Assembly: GCA_011109175.1 (NCBI GenBank)
Contig: RDEW01000072.1
Span: forward strand, 122,355 to 186,354
Direction: 5' to 3'
From: Dicyema japonicum
Lineage: Eukaryota; Dicyemida; Rhombozoa; Dicyemidae
Length of the DNA: 64,000 nt
In this document: piece after piece, positions 46,249 through 57,979 of the stretch
Layout of the letters: each line of letters begins with the position of its first letter
How positions within the stretch are numbered: the stretch's first letter is position 1
Position numbers and translations under genes: made by a program
Notes under the pieces: model-generated
Database searches by the model: none
Seen by the model: only the letters and a program-made list of their open reading frames with translations
Told to the model about the DNA's origin: nothing

Positions 46249-46623
46249 TCACAATCTTTTAAGTACCTCTTTATTCGTCACTGAAGAAAAATCTGGCTTT
46301 TCCTTGTAGCCGGGACAATGGTTTGAATTAAAATGCGACGAAATGCGACAAAATCTGCAGAATCGATGTTTGCAGTGATCACAACTAACCATTCTGAAGT
46401 TAAAAAGGACAGATTTCGTTCTCCTGCACAGAGGACACTCAGCATTGCATTCGTGAATTTTATTTTTCTAAAATTTAAATTTCACGCAAACTGATTTCAA
46501 TCTTTTATTTCTGAATCTTTTCCCCGAATTTTTTATTTTCGAGTCCCGCGGAGGAATGTTCTCTTTATTCGACTCATCCCAATATGAGGTTTCATTCGCG
46601 TAGAAAGGACTGTTTGAAAACAT
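46249..46623 (-). CDS. Small KEN-box / zinc-binding protein, Emi1/Emi2-like APC/C inhibitor candidate
   Basis: Exons 46492-46623 and 46249-46467 with a 24-nt intron; 116 residues. N-terminal half is basic and disordered with a KEN box (NKENIPP, residues 19-25). The C-terminal half has an IBR-type zinc-binding region: C55-x2-C58, C73-x2-C76, C81-x2-C84, H89, C95 (CPLCRR ... CDHCKHRFCRFC ... HFNSNHC). The protein ends LKRL. In vertebrate Emi1/Emi2 a degron, a ZBR and a C-terminal LRRL-type tail cooperate to block the anaphase-promoting complex; all three occur here in that order, but in a much smaller protein and without the F-box. Alternative: an unrelated IBR-finger protein. The upstream gene ends 96 bp before the start. 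Coding call is firm; the Emi link is inference. Confidence 0.68.
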
Positions 46624-46719
46624 TGCTCGTAAAATTCAAAACTTATACAATCTTCGTAATGAGCGCTTATATAACTCTTGCGATCCCGCACAGAAAATCG
46701 ATTATTTTACAAATTTCCA

Positions 46720-47105
46720 TTAAAATTTAATTTCGAATCCAAGTTTAAGTGAGTCGAAATGACTTTCGATTCCATCTTCACTTGGGATTTCAAATCTTGT
46801 CTGAATTTCATATTTGTGCTTAATTTCCCAGGTCAGCAGATTATTGTGAGACAAACTCATTAATATTGTCTTGTAAGAAAATTGTTGCTTTATTACTTCG
46901 AAACAATGCGAGGACATTGATTTGTTAGATAATTCGTTGTCCAAATTGAAATTTATCCCAAAATTAATTATTTTACTAGTCAATAAATTTACATAAGAAT
47001 TGTTTTTTAATTCTCCTAAAATCCGATTTGTTGCACGTGGCCACGATTTAATTCAATTTGAGAATGATTAATAGGAATTTCGTGTATTTGGGGAAAAGGA
47101 CTCAT
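46720..47105 (-). CDS. Two-exon protein of unknown family
   Basis: Exons 47045-47105 and 46720-47015 with a 29-nt GT..AG intron that joins the ATG-started MSPFPQIHEIPINHSQ exon in frame with a 97-codon exon; about 118 residues. No signal peptide, membrane segment or known motif; the second exon is rich in Ser, Asn, Phe and Ile and ends SLKLGFEIKF. It sits head-to-tail with the zinc-finger gene, 96 bp apart. I do not recognise it. Support comes from the clean splice and matching start context only. Confidence 0.5.
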
Positions 47106-47319
47106 TTTGAGGATCTCTGTGGGACGCTAAGTTTGATTGATTTAAGCTTTTTTGGTTAAAATTAATTTAATTTGAAACAACCCTTAAAAATAAAATTGAC
47201 TTTCACTTTACTTGAGTTCCATCCAAAATTTAATAATCAATTTAAATTTGATGAGAACTTTTATTTAATTGAAAGGAAACTTCAGGAATCATAGAATGTA
47301 GGTCACTGACCCTGCTAAA
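47106..47319. other. Spacer upstream of the minus-strand gene pair
   Basis: Short AT-rich region that probably holds the promoter of the 47105 gene. No specific element can be named. Confidence 0.3.
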
Positions 47320-47440
47320 CAGAATCGGATCGCTTATCGCGAAGAGGAAAAATGATAAGAGAAAGCAGCTAGCTCATTGAGCAAATTTCCATCCAAATTG
47401 TTTTCAATTATGAGAGCAGCCAGTGTTACTGTTTTTGTCA
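47320..47440 (+). pseudogene. Non-LTR element C-terminal tail
   Basis: Matches 22550-22680 (cggatcgcttatc, gagaaag, agctcattgagc, gagagcagcc); reads NRIGSLIAKRKNDKRKQLA before a stop. Confidence 0.6.
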
Positions 47441-48067
47441 ATAAGTTTATTTGTTAAAAAAATTATTTGAAAAAATGAAATACTGAAAGAATACTTCCTG
47501 AGTAGTTTAAGGCCGTCAGATTAGGACTCCCAATTTCTGGTTCCATTCCAAACTGGAACCTTGACATTGGTGGGTAAATTTTCAGTAGAGAAATTTGAAC
47601 AAGATTATCCGTTCTAAAAAATAACAAATGTTGTTATTTTTTTCTAATTATGTTTTAATAATAACCAACTCACCAACTAAGGAAGACTTATTAACTGAGG
47701 AAGACGCACAGTTTTATAAGAAATAGATGGCGGCCGCTTCCAGAAATTTCTTAATTAGATCGGGTGTGGGGGACATTCGTATGATAAGATACTTATATAA
47801 GTTTGAAAGAATTCGTTGTAATTTGTAAAAAATTTTATCATTAAAAGTCAATGTCTTAATGGAATAGCAGTAACAAGATTAGCTAAGCTGGGATCATTAG
47901 CTGGATTTTCTAAATTAAATACTTAAAGTTATATATTCTTGTTTCAGAGGATTGTAAAAAAACTCTCCAGGCTTGAACTAGAATCTACTCGACTCATGGA
48001 GTCTCCTAGAGTTCTCAAGTATCACTTCAATTACACGAGGTGCACTAAAGATTACTCCAGAAAAGTA
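47441..48067. other. Intergenic, no gene recognised
   Basis: No supported feature. Confidence 0.4.
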
Positions 48068-48145
48068 ACGGCATGTGATCCACCTGTCATAGGTAACTCC
48101 CAGTTCCATGTGGCGCTAGAAAAATCATTTTCTTTCCCTTATTAA
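48068..48145 (+). repeat. 280-bp dispersed repeat, fragment
   Basis: Shows catgtgatccacctgtca, cccagt, gtggcgc and tcattttctttccc in the order of the full repeat. Confidence 0.55.
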
Positions 48146-50044
48146 CATAAAAAATGCCAAAATTAAAGCTTCGATTATTAAACCCGAGAAATAGGAAAAA
48201 ATTGAGTAAACTTAAAATCCTCATTGCTTTAAGTTCTACAGTTGTAATCACTCCACAATTGCTTATTATTCTAATTTTGATTAACCCTAATTATTTGATA
48301 TATTTCCACGTAAATTTCATCATCTTCTCTCTAATAAGCTCACGGTAAGACATCACCTCGTAGTTAATACTAATGTCTGTTGAGTAAGTTAACATTTTTA
48401 AAGAAATCAGATTGATTATCATGGAGTATCTGCATTGAAGACCACTCCTCTAATAACTTGGAAATTCTCATCTCACTTTTCGGCCATCCCTCCTCTTTTC
48501 TGGTTATCAACTATCCGATGATGTGTAGAAAAGGATTCGATGTGCTGGGGCTCAGCACTGAAGATGTTTTAACGAAGATCAGCTCTAAGGTGAACCATTC
48601 CAATTTACTCCTTTTGGAATCTCGGCATTATGGCCTCATGCCATCACGGATTTCATGTTAATAAAATGACATTAAGGTCATTTTACAAAATAAATTAATT
48701 TTACCCATAATTTTTTAATTTCCACGTTTAATCTTTTTTTGAAAATATCAATTATAAAATATGGTTATAGTGGAATTAACACGAGAAGCAATGAAAATAT
48801 AAAAATTTCATTGAATCGGGACAACTCGATGAATTACATTGACGAGAGAAAAGGCAAAAATCCAACGAAATGCTCAAAGTTTCAGTCTCAGTGAATCCGC
48901 GGCCTACATTAATAAAAATGGCCGAGAGTTGCGATTCTTTTGTACTGAGGAAGCTGAATTAAAACTAAAACACATTGAAGTTGTATATTTGTTCATTTAA
49001 TCACTTTGGACGCGATAACTTATATAGTTTATTGTGACTTACCATTTATGGTCCAAGACGTAGTGAAGTGACTACTGTGATATCTAAATGTGTTTTTGTC
49101 AGGTAAATTATTAATTCTAACAATTTCAGTCTAAACAAATGCTTACGCCTATTATAGCTTATGGGTCGAGAGGTAAGATGATCAATTAGTATTAGTTGAG
49201 TTAGTTAGATGCACTCCCGTTACCCATGAGCCGCTTGTGCTGTGTTCTTTACTCTCCGTTCTACCAGTATTATCCGTGTAACATTCCTCCTTGATCCATC
49301 GTAATGTCTCCTGTTTAGGTTCAAAGCTACTCCTCTGACGTTGAAAGTTGCATGACTGAGATTACGATAAAGACATAAACATTATTAGATGGGTGCCACC
49401 ACTCAACCAACAATTAATTGGAATACATATATTTATATAAATTCGAAAAATAATTCATTTTAATTCATAATAATTTTATAATTAAATAAATCAATGTCTT
49501 TTAATGATGGAGTTTTCAGCGAAGGTAAATTCTTGTCAAACAGATCCCACCAGTGAAGCGACGAGTCCTTCTGGCACGACACAGTAGTTAAAAGAGATCT
49601 TCCTATTTTTCTCCCTGACTAAATCCTCTGATCAAGATCGCATTATGAAAATTATTCCGCTATAGAATGAAGTGATGTCCGTGGGACAAAAATGATAGAG
49701 GGCGGACCTACTTCTCCACCTCTCTTTGGAAGCCTGTAGTGAAGTATTGGAAGATGGATTTGGTCGGCACAAGCAGATGATCTCCTTTAGTTCCTTCCTT
49801 GGATTAGTTAGTTATGACTGTTTGTGTTGGACTTACCATTGTAATCCTGGGGTTAATAATAATGTCTTTTAATGGAATGAGTTACGAGATCTGCTGAGTA
49901 AAGACAGGCTACGCAAAATTATATATTCTTGTTTTTAGAAGTTTGGATAAACTCTCCAACATAAATTAAAATGTGATTTATTCATGGAGTCTCAAGTCTA
50001 TAAGTATCACTTCATTAACACGTGGCTCATATAAACGCTACTAA
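48146..50044. other. Intergenic, no gene recognised
   Basis: About 1.9 kb. The small frames at 48154-48348 (hydrophobic, AT-driven) and 48458-48661 have no recognisable motif. Confidence 0.4.
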
Positions 50045-50170
50045 ACTATGGTAGCCTCTGCGATCCACCTGTCTTAGGCGACTCCAAGCTAGGGTGGCGC
50101 GATAAAAGGTCATTTGCTCTCTTCCACTCCACTTGAGGGATTTTCGTAAATTCTAGATGTGGATACTTTC
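50045..50170 (+). repeat. 280-bp dispersed repeat, fragment
   Basis: Contains gcgatccacctgtctt, gtggcgcga, aaggtcatttgctctc, ccactccacttgaggg and gtggata as in the full repeat. Confidence 0.6.
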
Positions 50171-50999
50171 TTCTTTTACCATTCGATTGTTAAAGCATAG
50201 AAACAGAAAATAGAAGCTGAGTGAACCTATTATTCTTAATATACAAGATAGTCATCTGGCATGCTCTCCAAGGTTAAATTTTTCCTATATCTATGGTTCT
50301 ATTTAGGAAAAATTTGTTATCTCCCAATTTCATTTAGCCAAGGGAGTTATCTTACTTGAGATTCAACGTGTACGGAAACTTCCTAGAAAAATCAATTTAA
50401 AGAATTTCTATAATAGCTGAAATGAGACATTTTCGGTTCCTCCGTCTGTACTGCAATTTCGGCTGAGAAAATCCTGTTCATATCTCTCCCCTACACTGGA
50501 TGGTATATAAAGATGATAAGACTGTGATATGAGAATCAATTGCTCAACAAGGAAATTATTTTAAAATGTTTTAATTAGATTCGTTAATTTTAATTTAAAA
50601 AGTAAATCGATAATAATTTAAAATCAAAATTTAATAAACTAACAACCATAGAATTTTAACTAATTTGTAAAACCGTTAAAACGGGACTAACATAAGCAAA
50701 AAAACGAGATTTTAAGAACATTCCCAATGCCTTAGTTAATGTATTGGATTGATTAGGATAACTGTTCTTACTTTTGTATAAAGTGGGAGTTCTTCCTAAG
50801 CTGCGGTTACATTACTATTCATTGGCGGCAGAGATGTATTCTATCAGTAAAAACGTTGAGTAATTATTATGAAGCCCAAGATTTTTTTTCATACAGATGA
50901 GATAATAATGAAAGCTTTTTCAGAGATATTAAATAATCAACCGATCACCTTCAAATTTCAAACGCATTAATTAGCTAATGGTGATAATTATTAAAATAA
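50171..50999. other. Spacer; contains repeat partner of 44826-44950
   Basis: 50695-50850 matches 44826-44950. No gene recognised. Confidence 0.45.
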
Positions 51000-53466
51000 T
51001 AATAACGAGTAAATTAACTAATTAAGCGTATTTTGATCCAGATTGTTGGTAATCCCTCTTCTTTTTTTAGAAGAAGAGTGTGCCATAACCTCCCTGTTAC
51101 TCCGCATCTCCACATCCGATTTAGTCAAGATATCTCCGTTAGAGTCCAATGGGCTGTCCTTACGGCATGCCAGTTCCACAAGTTGGGAGGTAGCAGAGGC
51201 GTACTCTTCATCGTATACCTTCATCCATGCTTATGTTCAATGAGCATACTTTCGAGCGTTCTCTTCAGCACAACCGATTGGATGTAAGTCCTCGTTGATT
51301 CTTCAATAGATAATTTATCCATATGATTCTTGAAGCATCTTGAGACAACTCCATCATGTCAAAACCACTGGAATAATCTTCACTTGCCATTCATAAAGCA
51401 GCGAAAGTTCATTTGCTAGCAAGTCATATTTGTGAAGTTTCTCAACTTCAACTTGCTTTAGTCAGTCTTGTGAGTTAATCCCCACTTCAATTAAAGTTAC
51501 TTCTCTCTTTGTTTTGTCATACACAAAAATATCAGGTTTATTGTATTGGACTTTTGTTTCTGTCAAAATCGACCTGTCAACTCTAATTTCGACATTTTGA
51601 TTCTTCAATATTGACTGAACCGAATGTCCTTTCAATTTCCTGCTTCTTTTGATTCCATAAATTCGACAAAGATGAAGATGGATGCACTTTACCACTTCGG
51701 AGATAATCACTATTTAGCATTTTACCACACTGAGTGGCCAAATGATCAACAATTTTCTTGTATTTTTTACAATTGTTGCATAATGACCCCGGGTGTGCAA
51801 AAAACAAATTCCTATATTGCAAAGACAGTACAATGCTTCGCTCCATGGGCCGTTATTTCCTTTGGATAATCGCTTCGCTCCGTTATTCAAGAAATCCTGC
51901 GATTGTAGCCAAGTGCCATTTTTTGTTTTTATTACTCGCAGAATCCCCGACTTTCGCAAACACACAGTCGACTGTTTTTCAAATATATTTAGGTCATCAA
52001 TGAATAACAAATGATTTGTAGAATAAATCAGTGTATTAGGAATCCTCCTGGTTAATTTGGAGTCTTGGGAACATATAGTTAAGGGTCCTGCTCAAGGTTC
52101 CATTACCATAACAAATACTTGAGGAGATAATAAATCTCCTTGCAGAATTCCACGTCCCAGTTTTACAGAACCAATTCTTCTTCCAAGTGGAGATTTACAG
52201 TCCACTTCATGATTTATGGTCTTTACAAAGTAAACAATCCAACGGGGTATTCCTAACAGTCCAATTCATGAAATAAAAATTCATGGTCAACAGAATCGAA
52301 GGCCTTCATCACATCAACCCAAGCAGAATAAAGTGCGTTTCCATACTCCTTATTTAAGCATTGATTAATAAGGGCCTGTTCCTTAGCGCCCTGACAATGT
52401 TTCCTCGTTTTAGGTGATTGTCAGATAATAACTCAAACGAATACACAAAATCTAAAAGTTTGGAATTAACACAATTGGTAATAAGTTTATATAATGTTGG
52501 CACACACGTAGGACGTAAGTTTAGAAGTGTCACAGTCATTCTTTTTTGTAATTAAATAGGTTATTCCAGTATAAATCCAACTTTCAGGCATATATTAACC
52601 ATTAATAATTCGGTTAATCTCAGAACATAAAAAGCAATGTAAAGATTCCATTTTCTTAATAAAGAAATTATATGACCAATCCACACGCCTTCCAATCGCG
52701 GAGCTATTTAATAACATCCAAGATAAATTTATTTGTGAACTCTGCGAACATGCCTTCAATACCAGTATTTACTTTAACCACACTGTCAAAAGAAACGTAC
52801 ATCTCTTTTCTTTTAGACCACACTTTTTCCTAGAACGACATACAATCCTCATCATCTAAGCCATATAACGTTACATCATTGCTTGCTGATAGGTTCCGAT
52901 AAAATCTTCTTCGATGTAATTCAAAACAACAGTTGTCCTTGCCAAAGTCCTTCCTCGAATGATGTACAGCTATTTACTTCTTAATTCTTACAAGGTCACA
53001 TAGTAGAGCCTCAATCCTGGCAACCTCCCCTTTTTTGGCCCTTTTGTATCCATAGGCACAAAGAACATCCATAACCTTTTGTTTTTCATACACAGGGAGA
53101 GCTTGTCTGGAAAAGCGATTGACAAGTTCTAGTTCTGCCATCAGCTTTGAGATTTTCTTTTCAGTGTTCTCCAACCACGTACTTTGCGGTTTAACCTTCG
53201 CAGTTAAAGTCATATAAGCACACTGTGCAGCATATAGAATATCAGTAATTTGATTGATATCTTGAGGCGGATTATTTTCGTAATATAATATATTGCAGAA
53301 TTTAGTCCCGACAAAACATTAACTCTGACATACTTTCTCTGAATTTTGGATGTTGGTTTTCGAGTATCCCTCGGAATTGACTTAATTTTCTCAATTTGTA
53401 CTTTTAGTTCCTCAAGGCAATTTCTGAAGGTGGAAATTTCCACATTAGTATTATTTTGCACTTTGA
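51000..53466 (-). pseudogene. RLE-type LINE (R2/R4-like), longest copy
   Basis: Minus strand, 5' to 3' from 53466: a linker frame (53210-53461 and 52974-53213), then KEQALINQCLNKEYGNALYS with motif A WVDVMKAFDSVDHEFLF (about 52300), GRGILQGDLLSPQVFV (motif B, about 52100), a YADD-like LFIDDL (about 52000), the zinc finger SLCNNCKKYKKIVDHLATQC (C-x2-C-x8-H-x4-C, about 51750), and the endonuclease core KPDIFVYDKTKREVTLIEVG (about 51520), then HKYDLLANELSLLYE. The finger followed by a PD-(D/E)xK core is the hallmark of RLE elements. Frameshifts and stops make it inactive. The 3' end (about 51005) equals that at 42230. Confidence 0.82.
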
Positions 53467-53925
53467 TTGTACGGACCCATTATTTATAAAGTTCATATAA
53501 TTTTGTTTAATTCTAGATACTGCTCCTAAACAATAGAATTATCAAATAACCTTTACTAATTTTATACTTTTTGACAATATCTCGTTCGCTCATGAAACAA
53601 TTTTCGTTGATATCTTGGGCAATTTAAGCTTTAACTCCAGAGTAAGCTTTTTCCCCATGACAACAAAAACGCAAATCTAGCACGCGAAGTTTAAGAAAAT
53701 TTTAAATAATTAAATTTAATATTAATTGCAAGACTTTATATAAATTAAAAAAAATTAAGTGCCCACTAAGAGGTTCAGGTAATTTCCAAATTTGGAAATT
53801 ACTGTATAAAAATGATCTAATTTTCAAACTGCCCCAAAACCTGGGGGTGCCCCAAAAATAGATGTCCCCAATGAGGAGGTCCGCCCCAAATGGAGGTTGC
53901 ACTGTATTATTATTTTGCACTTTGA
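53449..53925 (-). mobile_element. pogo/Tigger-like insertion in the RLE LINE
   Basis: On the minus strand near 53660 a reading starts MGKKLTLELK and continues (after one frame slip) AQDINENCFMSERDIVKKYK then ISKG, the N-terminal helix-turn-helix of pogo-type transposases. The right end, reverse-complemented, reads CAGTGCAACCTCCATTTGGG, like pogo/Tigger termini, next to a TA. The word tattattttgcactttga occurs on both sides (53449-53466 and 53908-53925). The left terminal repeat is not recognisable. Confidence 0.55.
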
Positions 53926-54330
53926 AACATTCGCCTCTTTTCACATTGTTATTCGATTTTCAGGTTTCAGCATCTTTTTTAGCTGACATAGACTGGAACT
54001 CTTGGAGTACTTTTCATTGAACTTTTTAAGTACGAGGTTCCAGCCACCTATAGGCATCCTTCCAAATCTTTGTTTCGTGGCAAGAAAAATCTGAGATACC
54101 CATACAGTTCAGATACACAGTGGACCTCTTCAATAATGGCAGATAGTGAATGCAAGTTGGTTTTGACACCAATATTCCCAACGATGTTGATATTAGTTCT
54201 TGTGACATTATCCAGCCCCACAGACGACGGTCCTGCTTCTATTATACTATCTTCTTTATTTGATTTTGCAGGAAGGCCCATAGGATTCGATTTCTTGGTA
54301 TGATTAGAAACGGACATGTACAACACCACA
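53926..54330 (-). pseudogene. Probable 5' part of the RLE LINE
   Basis: The minus frame 54048-54329 (SNHTKKSNPMGLPAKSNKED ... SLSAIIEEVHCV, LPRNKDLEGCL) lies directly upstream of the interrupted LINE and in its orientation. Assignment is by position only; no domain is seen. Confidence 0.35.
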
Positions 54331-54524
54331 ACAACAAAAAATTGTATTTAATAATAGCTAATGGTATAATTTCAAAAATAAAAATTTTATGGTGATTGAA
54401 GGTAAAGGCAATAATTAAAAAATTTTATTAAAATATTTAATAATTATAGATCGAAAAAACAACGAGTAGATATAAATACAGGAAAATAAAATTTAAAAAA
54501 ATTAATTAGATTCCTAAACAGAAA

Positions 54525-55476
54525 ATGGATCACTTAACTGGTTTCCCAATTATTGCATATCTTAGCTATCTTCATTTACTTAATGATCTTTAACACTCAA
54601 AGTGAAGAAATGTATAAGAAAACAGTACAATTGGATGACAATGGTGTTCCTATGTGGGTCGAGTTAAACAATGGTTATGTCACGTCTATTATCAGTGGAT
54701 CAATCACTTTAGAATATTCATATAATAGCAAAGTAAAGAAAGAATTAATTTTAGATTATAAATTTCTTAATTGATGGGCAAATTTCTATGTTATTTAAAA
54801 ATCGAGGACACTTTGCAGCATTTTTGTCTAAAAAAGATGTCAATATAAGCTTTCATTATAAACAAATTCGAGATGAAGTTAAGATATATCAGTTTAAATG
54901 CTCGATGTTTGGCGAGAGTTAATAATTGAGTTTATTTTAGATTTTAGCATAGACCTACGAAAGTCGATTAAAATATCTCATAAAATTGGCGATTATTGTA
55001 AATGTAGTGAGTTGAAAATTTCCAGACACAAAAACACAGTAAAAATATTGAATTTGAGACTTCAATTTTTAAAAAATGACACAATCAAGAATTTTACTGG
55101 TGAAGGTTTAATTCGTATTGAAAATAGCTAATGATTGCAATTGTGAGAGTGGTCTTTCAAGTATATATAAATATATTAAACTCTCAAAAAAGTCTCATCT
55201 TGTCATGAAGCATCATCACAGAACTAAAAATATTATACATTCACTCCATTCTCAAAATAAGACTCACGCAGATAATATTGCAATCCTAAGCAATTTGCGT
55301 ATATTCCCAAAAGTAAATAATACAAAACCCAATCTACAAGCAATGATTATAAACCATTAATTTATTGTCTAATTATTTCAGGAATTATTACAATTTCAGT
55401 GATAATTTATTTAAAAATGAAATATGCTGCTGAAAAACAAGATTTTTACTCAATCCTCTTCATAGAACTATCATGA
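54525..55476 (+). CDS. LAMP-like lysosomal membrane protein with YSIL tail
   Basis: Exons 54525-54540, 54566-54732, 54755-54917, 54941-55105, 55128-55312 and 55341-55476; introns 25, 22, 23, 22 and 28 nt, all GT..AG. About 276 residues. A signal peptide (AIFIYLMIFN) spans the first intron. A single LAMP-type lumenal domain follows: SMLFKNRGHFAAF, DVNISFHYKQI, then IGDYCKCSELKIS and a closing EANDCNCESG, matching the YxC...EC pattern. A His/Asn/Ser-rich stalk leads to one membrane helix (LIYCLIISGIITISVIIYL) and a short cytosolic tail with YSIL, a YxxPhi lysosomal sorting motif, near its end. The join of exons 5 and 6 is off by one; dropping one A of the AAAA run at 55309-55312 fixes it. Related in form to the gene at 17668-18699. 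Confidence 0.7.
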
Positions 55477-56689
55477 TGATTTTCTGTTTTTTGGGTTTAA
55501 TTTGTTTTTTGGGTTTAGCATCTAATTCTAGACATAAATTATTTTTAAAAACGATATAGGTTAAAATATTTAAATTGTACCTAATGGAACATTTTAATTT
55601 TCAATATTTACTCAATATTAATAGATTATTAATAGACTTACTAGATAGTCTTAATCGCAGAATCAAAATCACTTTTTTAAAGGATTTGGTACGCTCAGTT
55701 ACTTGACTTAAATGTGATTTGGTGAAATACCTCAGAGAGTAATTTTCTTTAATGATTCATGAAAATTGTTACGTTTTTCAGTTTTATATGATCAGATACA
55801 CAATTTTTTTTATTAAAAAAGCAAGTTAAAATTTATAACTAGTTTCCCAGATCTCTCCTTCAATTAAAGCTGGTAGCGATCTCACCAGTTATATCCTACA
55901 CTAACTAGATGGATTTCAAACTCAACCGCTAACTTCGAATAGCTTAGAAACTACCTAACTGTGATGATCAGATTTGGATAATCATAATACTCCACTTTCC
56001 GAAAAGCTATATTTACTATATCTATTATCAAGATGTTCACTAATACATGGTGTCACTCATCGTGTTTGCATCAATACTATCGAAAATGAAACTAGATCAC
56101 TGCATAAATTCATGATTCGCTTCCCGACGACAAATTAGAACAGTTTGCTACCGTGGTTCTTTCTTGACCTACACTTGGTACACTTCTAGTCAATAAACCA
56201 ACACTAATCGAAGTCTACTTTTGTTTCGAGCTTCATGTTTGCATAAACAACTTTTGCTGGGAGACGATTGACGTAATGCGACATCATGCCTTCTCCTATT
56301 TTAAGGCTATAGAAGGAGCGTAACGGATCGGACGATAAAAAACTTATTGAAGAAGGACTCTGAACTTTTTGATATTTTATGGAACTAAAAACTCTGGGCA
56401 TGTCTGCAAGAACAAAATCTTGCTGGATGACTCTTACCCTGAATTATGGAAATATCAAGCTTGGGACGTGGCATGTGATGCTTCTCCTGCTTCAATTTAG
56501 CGCTAACATATGAAATTCTCAAATAAATAATAAGAAACGATCTGAAGAACAGTTAATCTTAAAGCTTTTTGATAATTTTACATTTTTTTGAGAACACGAA
56601 GAAAAAGGGACAGCTGAGAATAGATGGCTGATTGACTTCCATAATCATGACAGCAGCTTTCTCAGATTCGAACAACATGGGAAGAGTTG
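55477..56689. other. Intergenic, no gene recognised
   Basis: No supported frame. The minus frame 56204-56401 has no recognisable motif. Confidence 0.4.
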
Positions 56690-56970
56690 TCCGGGATTTT
56701 CCAAGATCGTATCAAACAAGTTGAGGAGAAAAAGTTTCACAAATACGATCTCTTTGCAAAAGACCACTCCTTTTTATGACGCCCAAGTAAAAATTATCCC
56801 ATAGAATGGATATCAAATTGTGGACGCTTTAAGGAATTGTTGAAAAATGTTTCAAAAATTATATCGATAAACTATCGGTAGAAGAGACAGTAAAGGCAAA
56901 AATTCTTTCAACCATGCTTAAAAAACTCTTAAAAGTATGATCATCGAACAAGACGTATGATTAAAATCCC
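56690..56970 (+). pseudogene. RLE LINE C-terminal remnant
   Basis: Third, older copy: EKKFHKYDLFAKDHS (after one frameshift), then GIVEKCFKNYIDKLSVEETV and SMIIEQD, collinear with EKLHKYDLLANELS ... VSRCFKNHMDKLSIEES of the other copies. Confidence 0.65.
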
Positions 56971-57979
56971 GAAGGACGAATTCTCTTATCTAACAATCTT
57001 GTGTAACTGACATGTGATTATTGAGACACTACATGTGGGTAGAGGAGAGATTACTTTATGAGGAAAAGAAATAAAGCTCAGTTACAGTTAACTCCACTAA
57101 AAGGAGAATAATTTCCAATGGATATGATATTTAGTTAAATTGATAGATGTTTAATTTATAGTTTAATAGTGTGAAGTAATTTATAATGTAAAAACAATCA
57201 AAATGATCAATCTGAGATAATCGAATGTCTGTTTCTTCTTACATCTGCCAGAGAAATCCTTTGAACAGATACTCGGTTTCCGACGCTCGTTACTTGTTTC
57301 GATATCATAGACCCAATGATTTTAGAAAAAACTGCCTTGGACCCGATGACTAAGCACATCTCGACGAAATGGGCTGTACATAGAATCTGGTAAAGAAACT
57401 TTCATATTTTCGAATTCTCGAATGTTTGAGAGCCTTCCCAGTTTCAATGCAGAGTTTAAAGTTTTGACTGAGAAAAGTGTCTGTAATTAATAAAGCTCGT
57501 AACAGGGGTTTTATACCTAATTCTGGCATTTGAAAATAGTAAAGACGATTTAAATAATATTTTACCACTTTGGAAGTTTCTCAGTGATAACTTTGTTTTA
57601 TCCTCACTTCTTGAACATCACGTGTCCTTATAATAATTAGACATCGGATCTGCAAATTGGTTAAAATCCTTTGATATCAGCTTACTTCCAGTTTAGCGCT
57701 CCATCAGTACATAAAATATAGTCAACGAATATAATTAAAAAATTGTTCTATTAATGTCGTTCCTTGTGTAGTAATCGTGCGACTGATGTCACATATCACA
57801 GTTTTTACCATTTTTATATGAATTTTTGAAAGATAAACGTCCCTTCATTTACATCTCTTATAGATCTCCCAGGGTAACCTCGCTGTCAAATCGAGAATAA
57901 ATATCTTTATCTCTTTCATAATACTACGTGACACATTGAACGTCTCGATAAGTTCGGTTGTGTCTGAGGGAAAATTATA
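56971..57979. other. Spacer with repeat partner of 8185-8345
   Basis: 57235-57385 matches 8185-8345. The minus frame 57350-57568 is unassigned. No gene recognised. Confidence 0.45.

Noticed and set aside
48154-48348. 64-codon hydrophobic plus ORF
   Set aside because: AT-driven I/L run next to a repeat fragment; no signal peptide logic or homolog.
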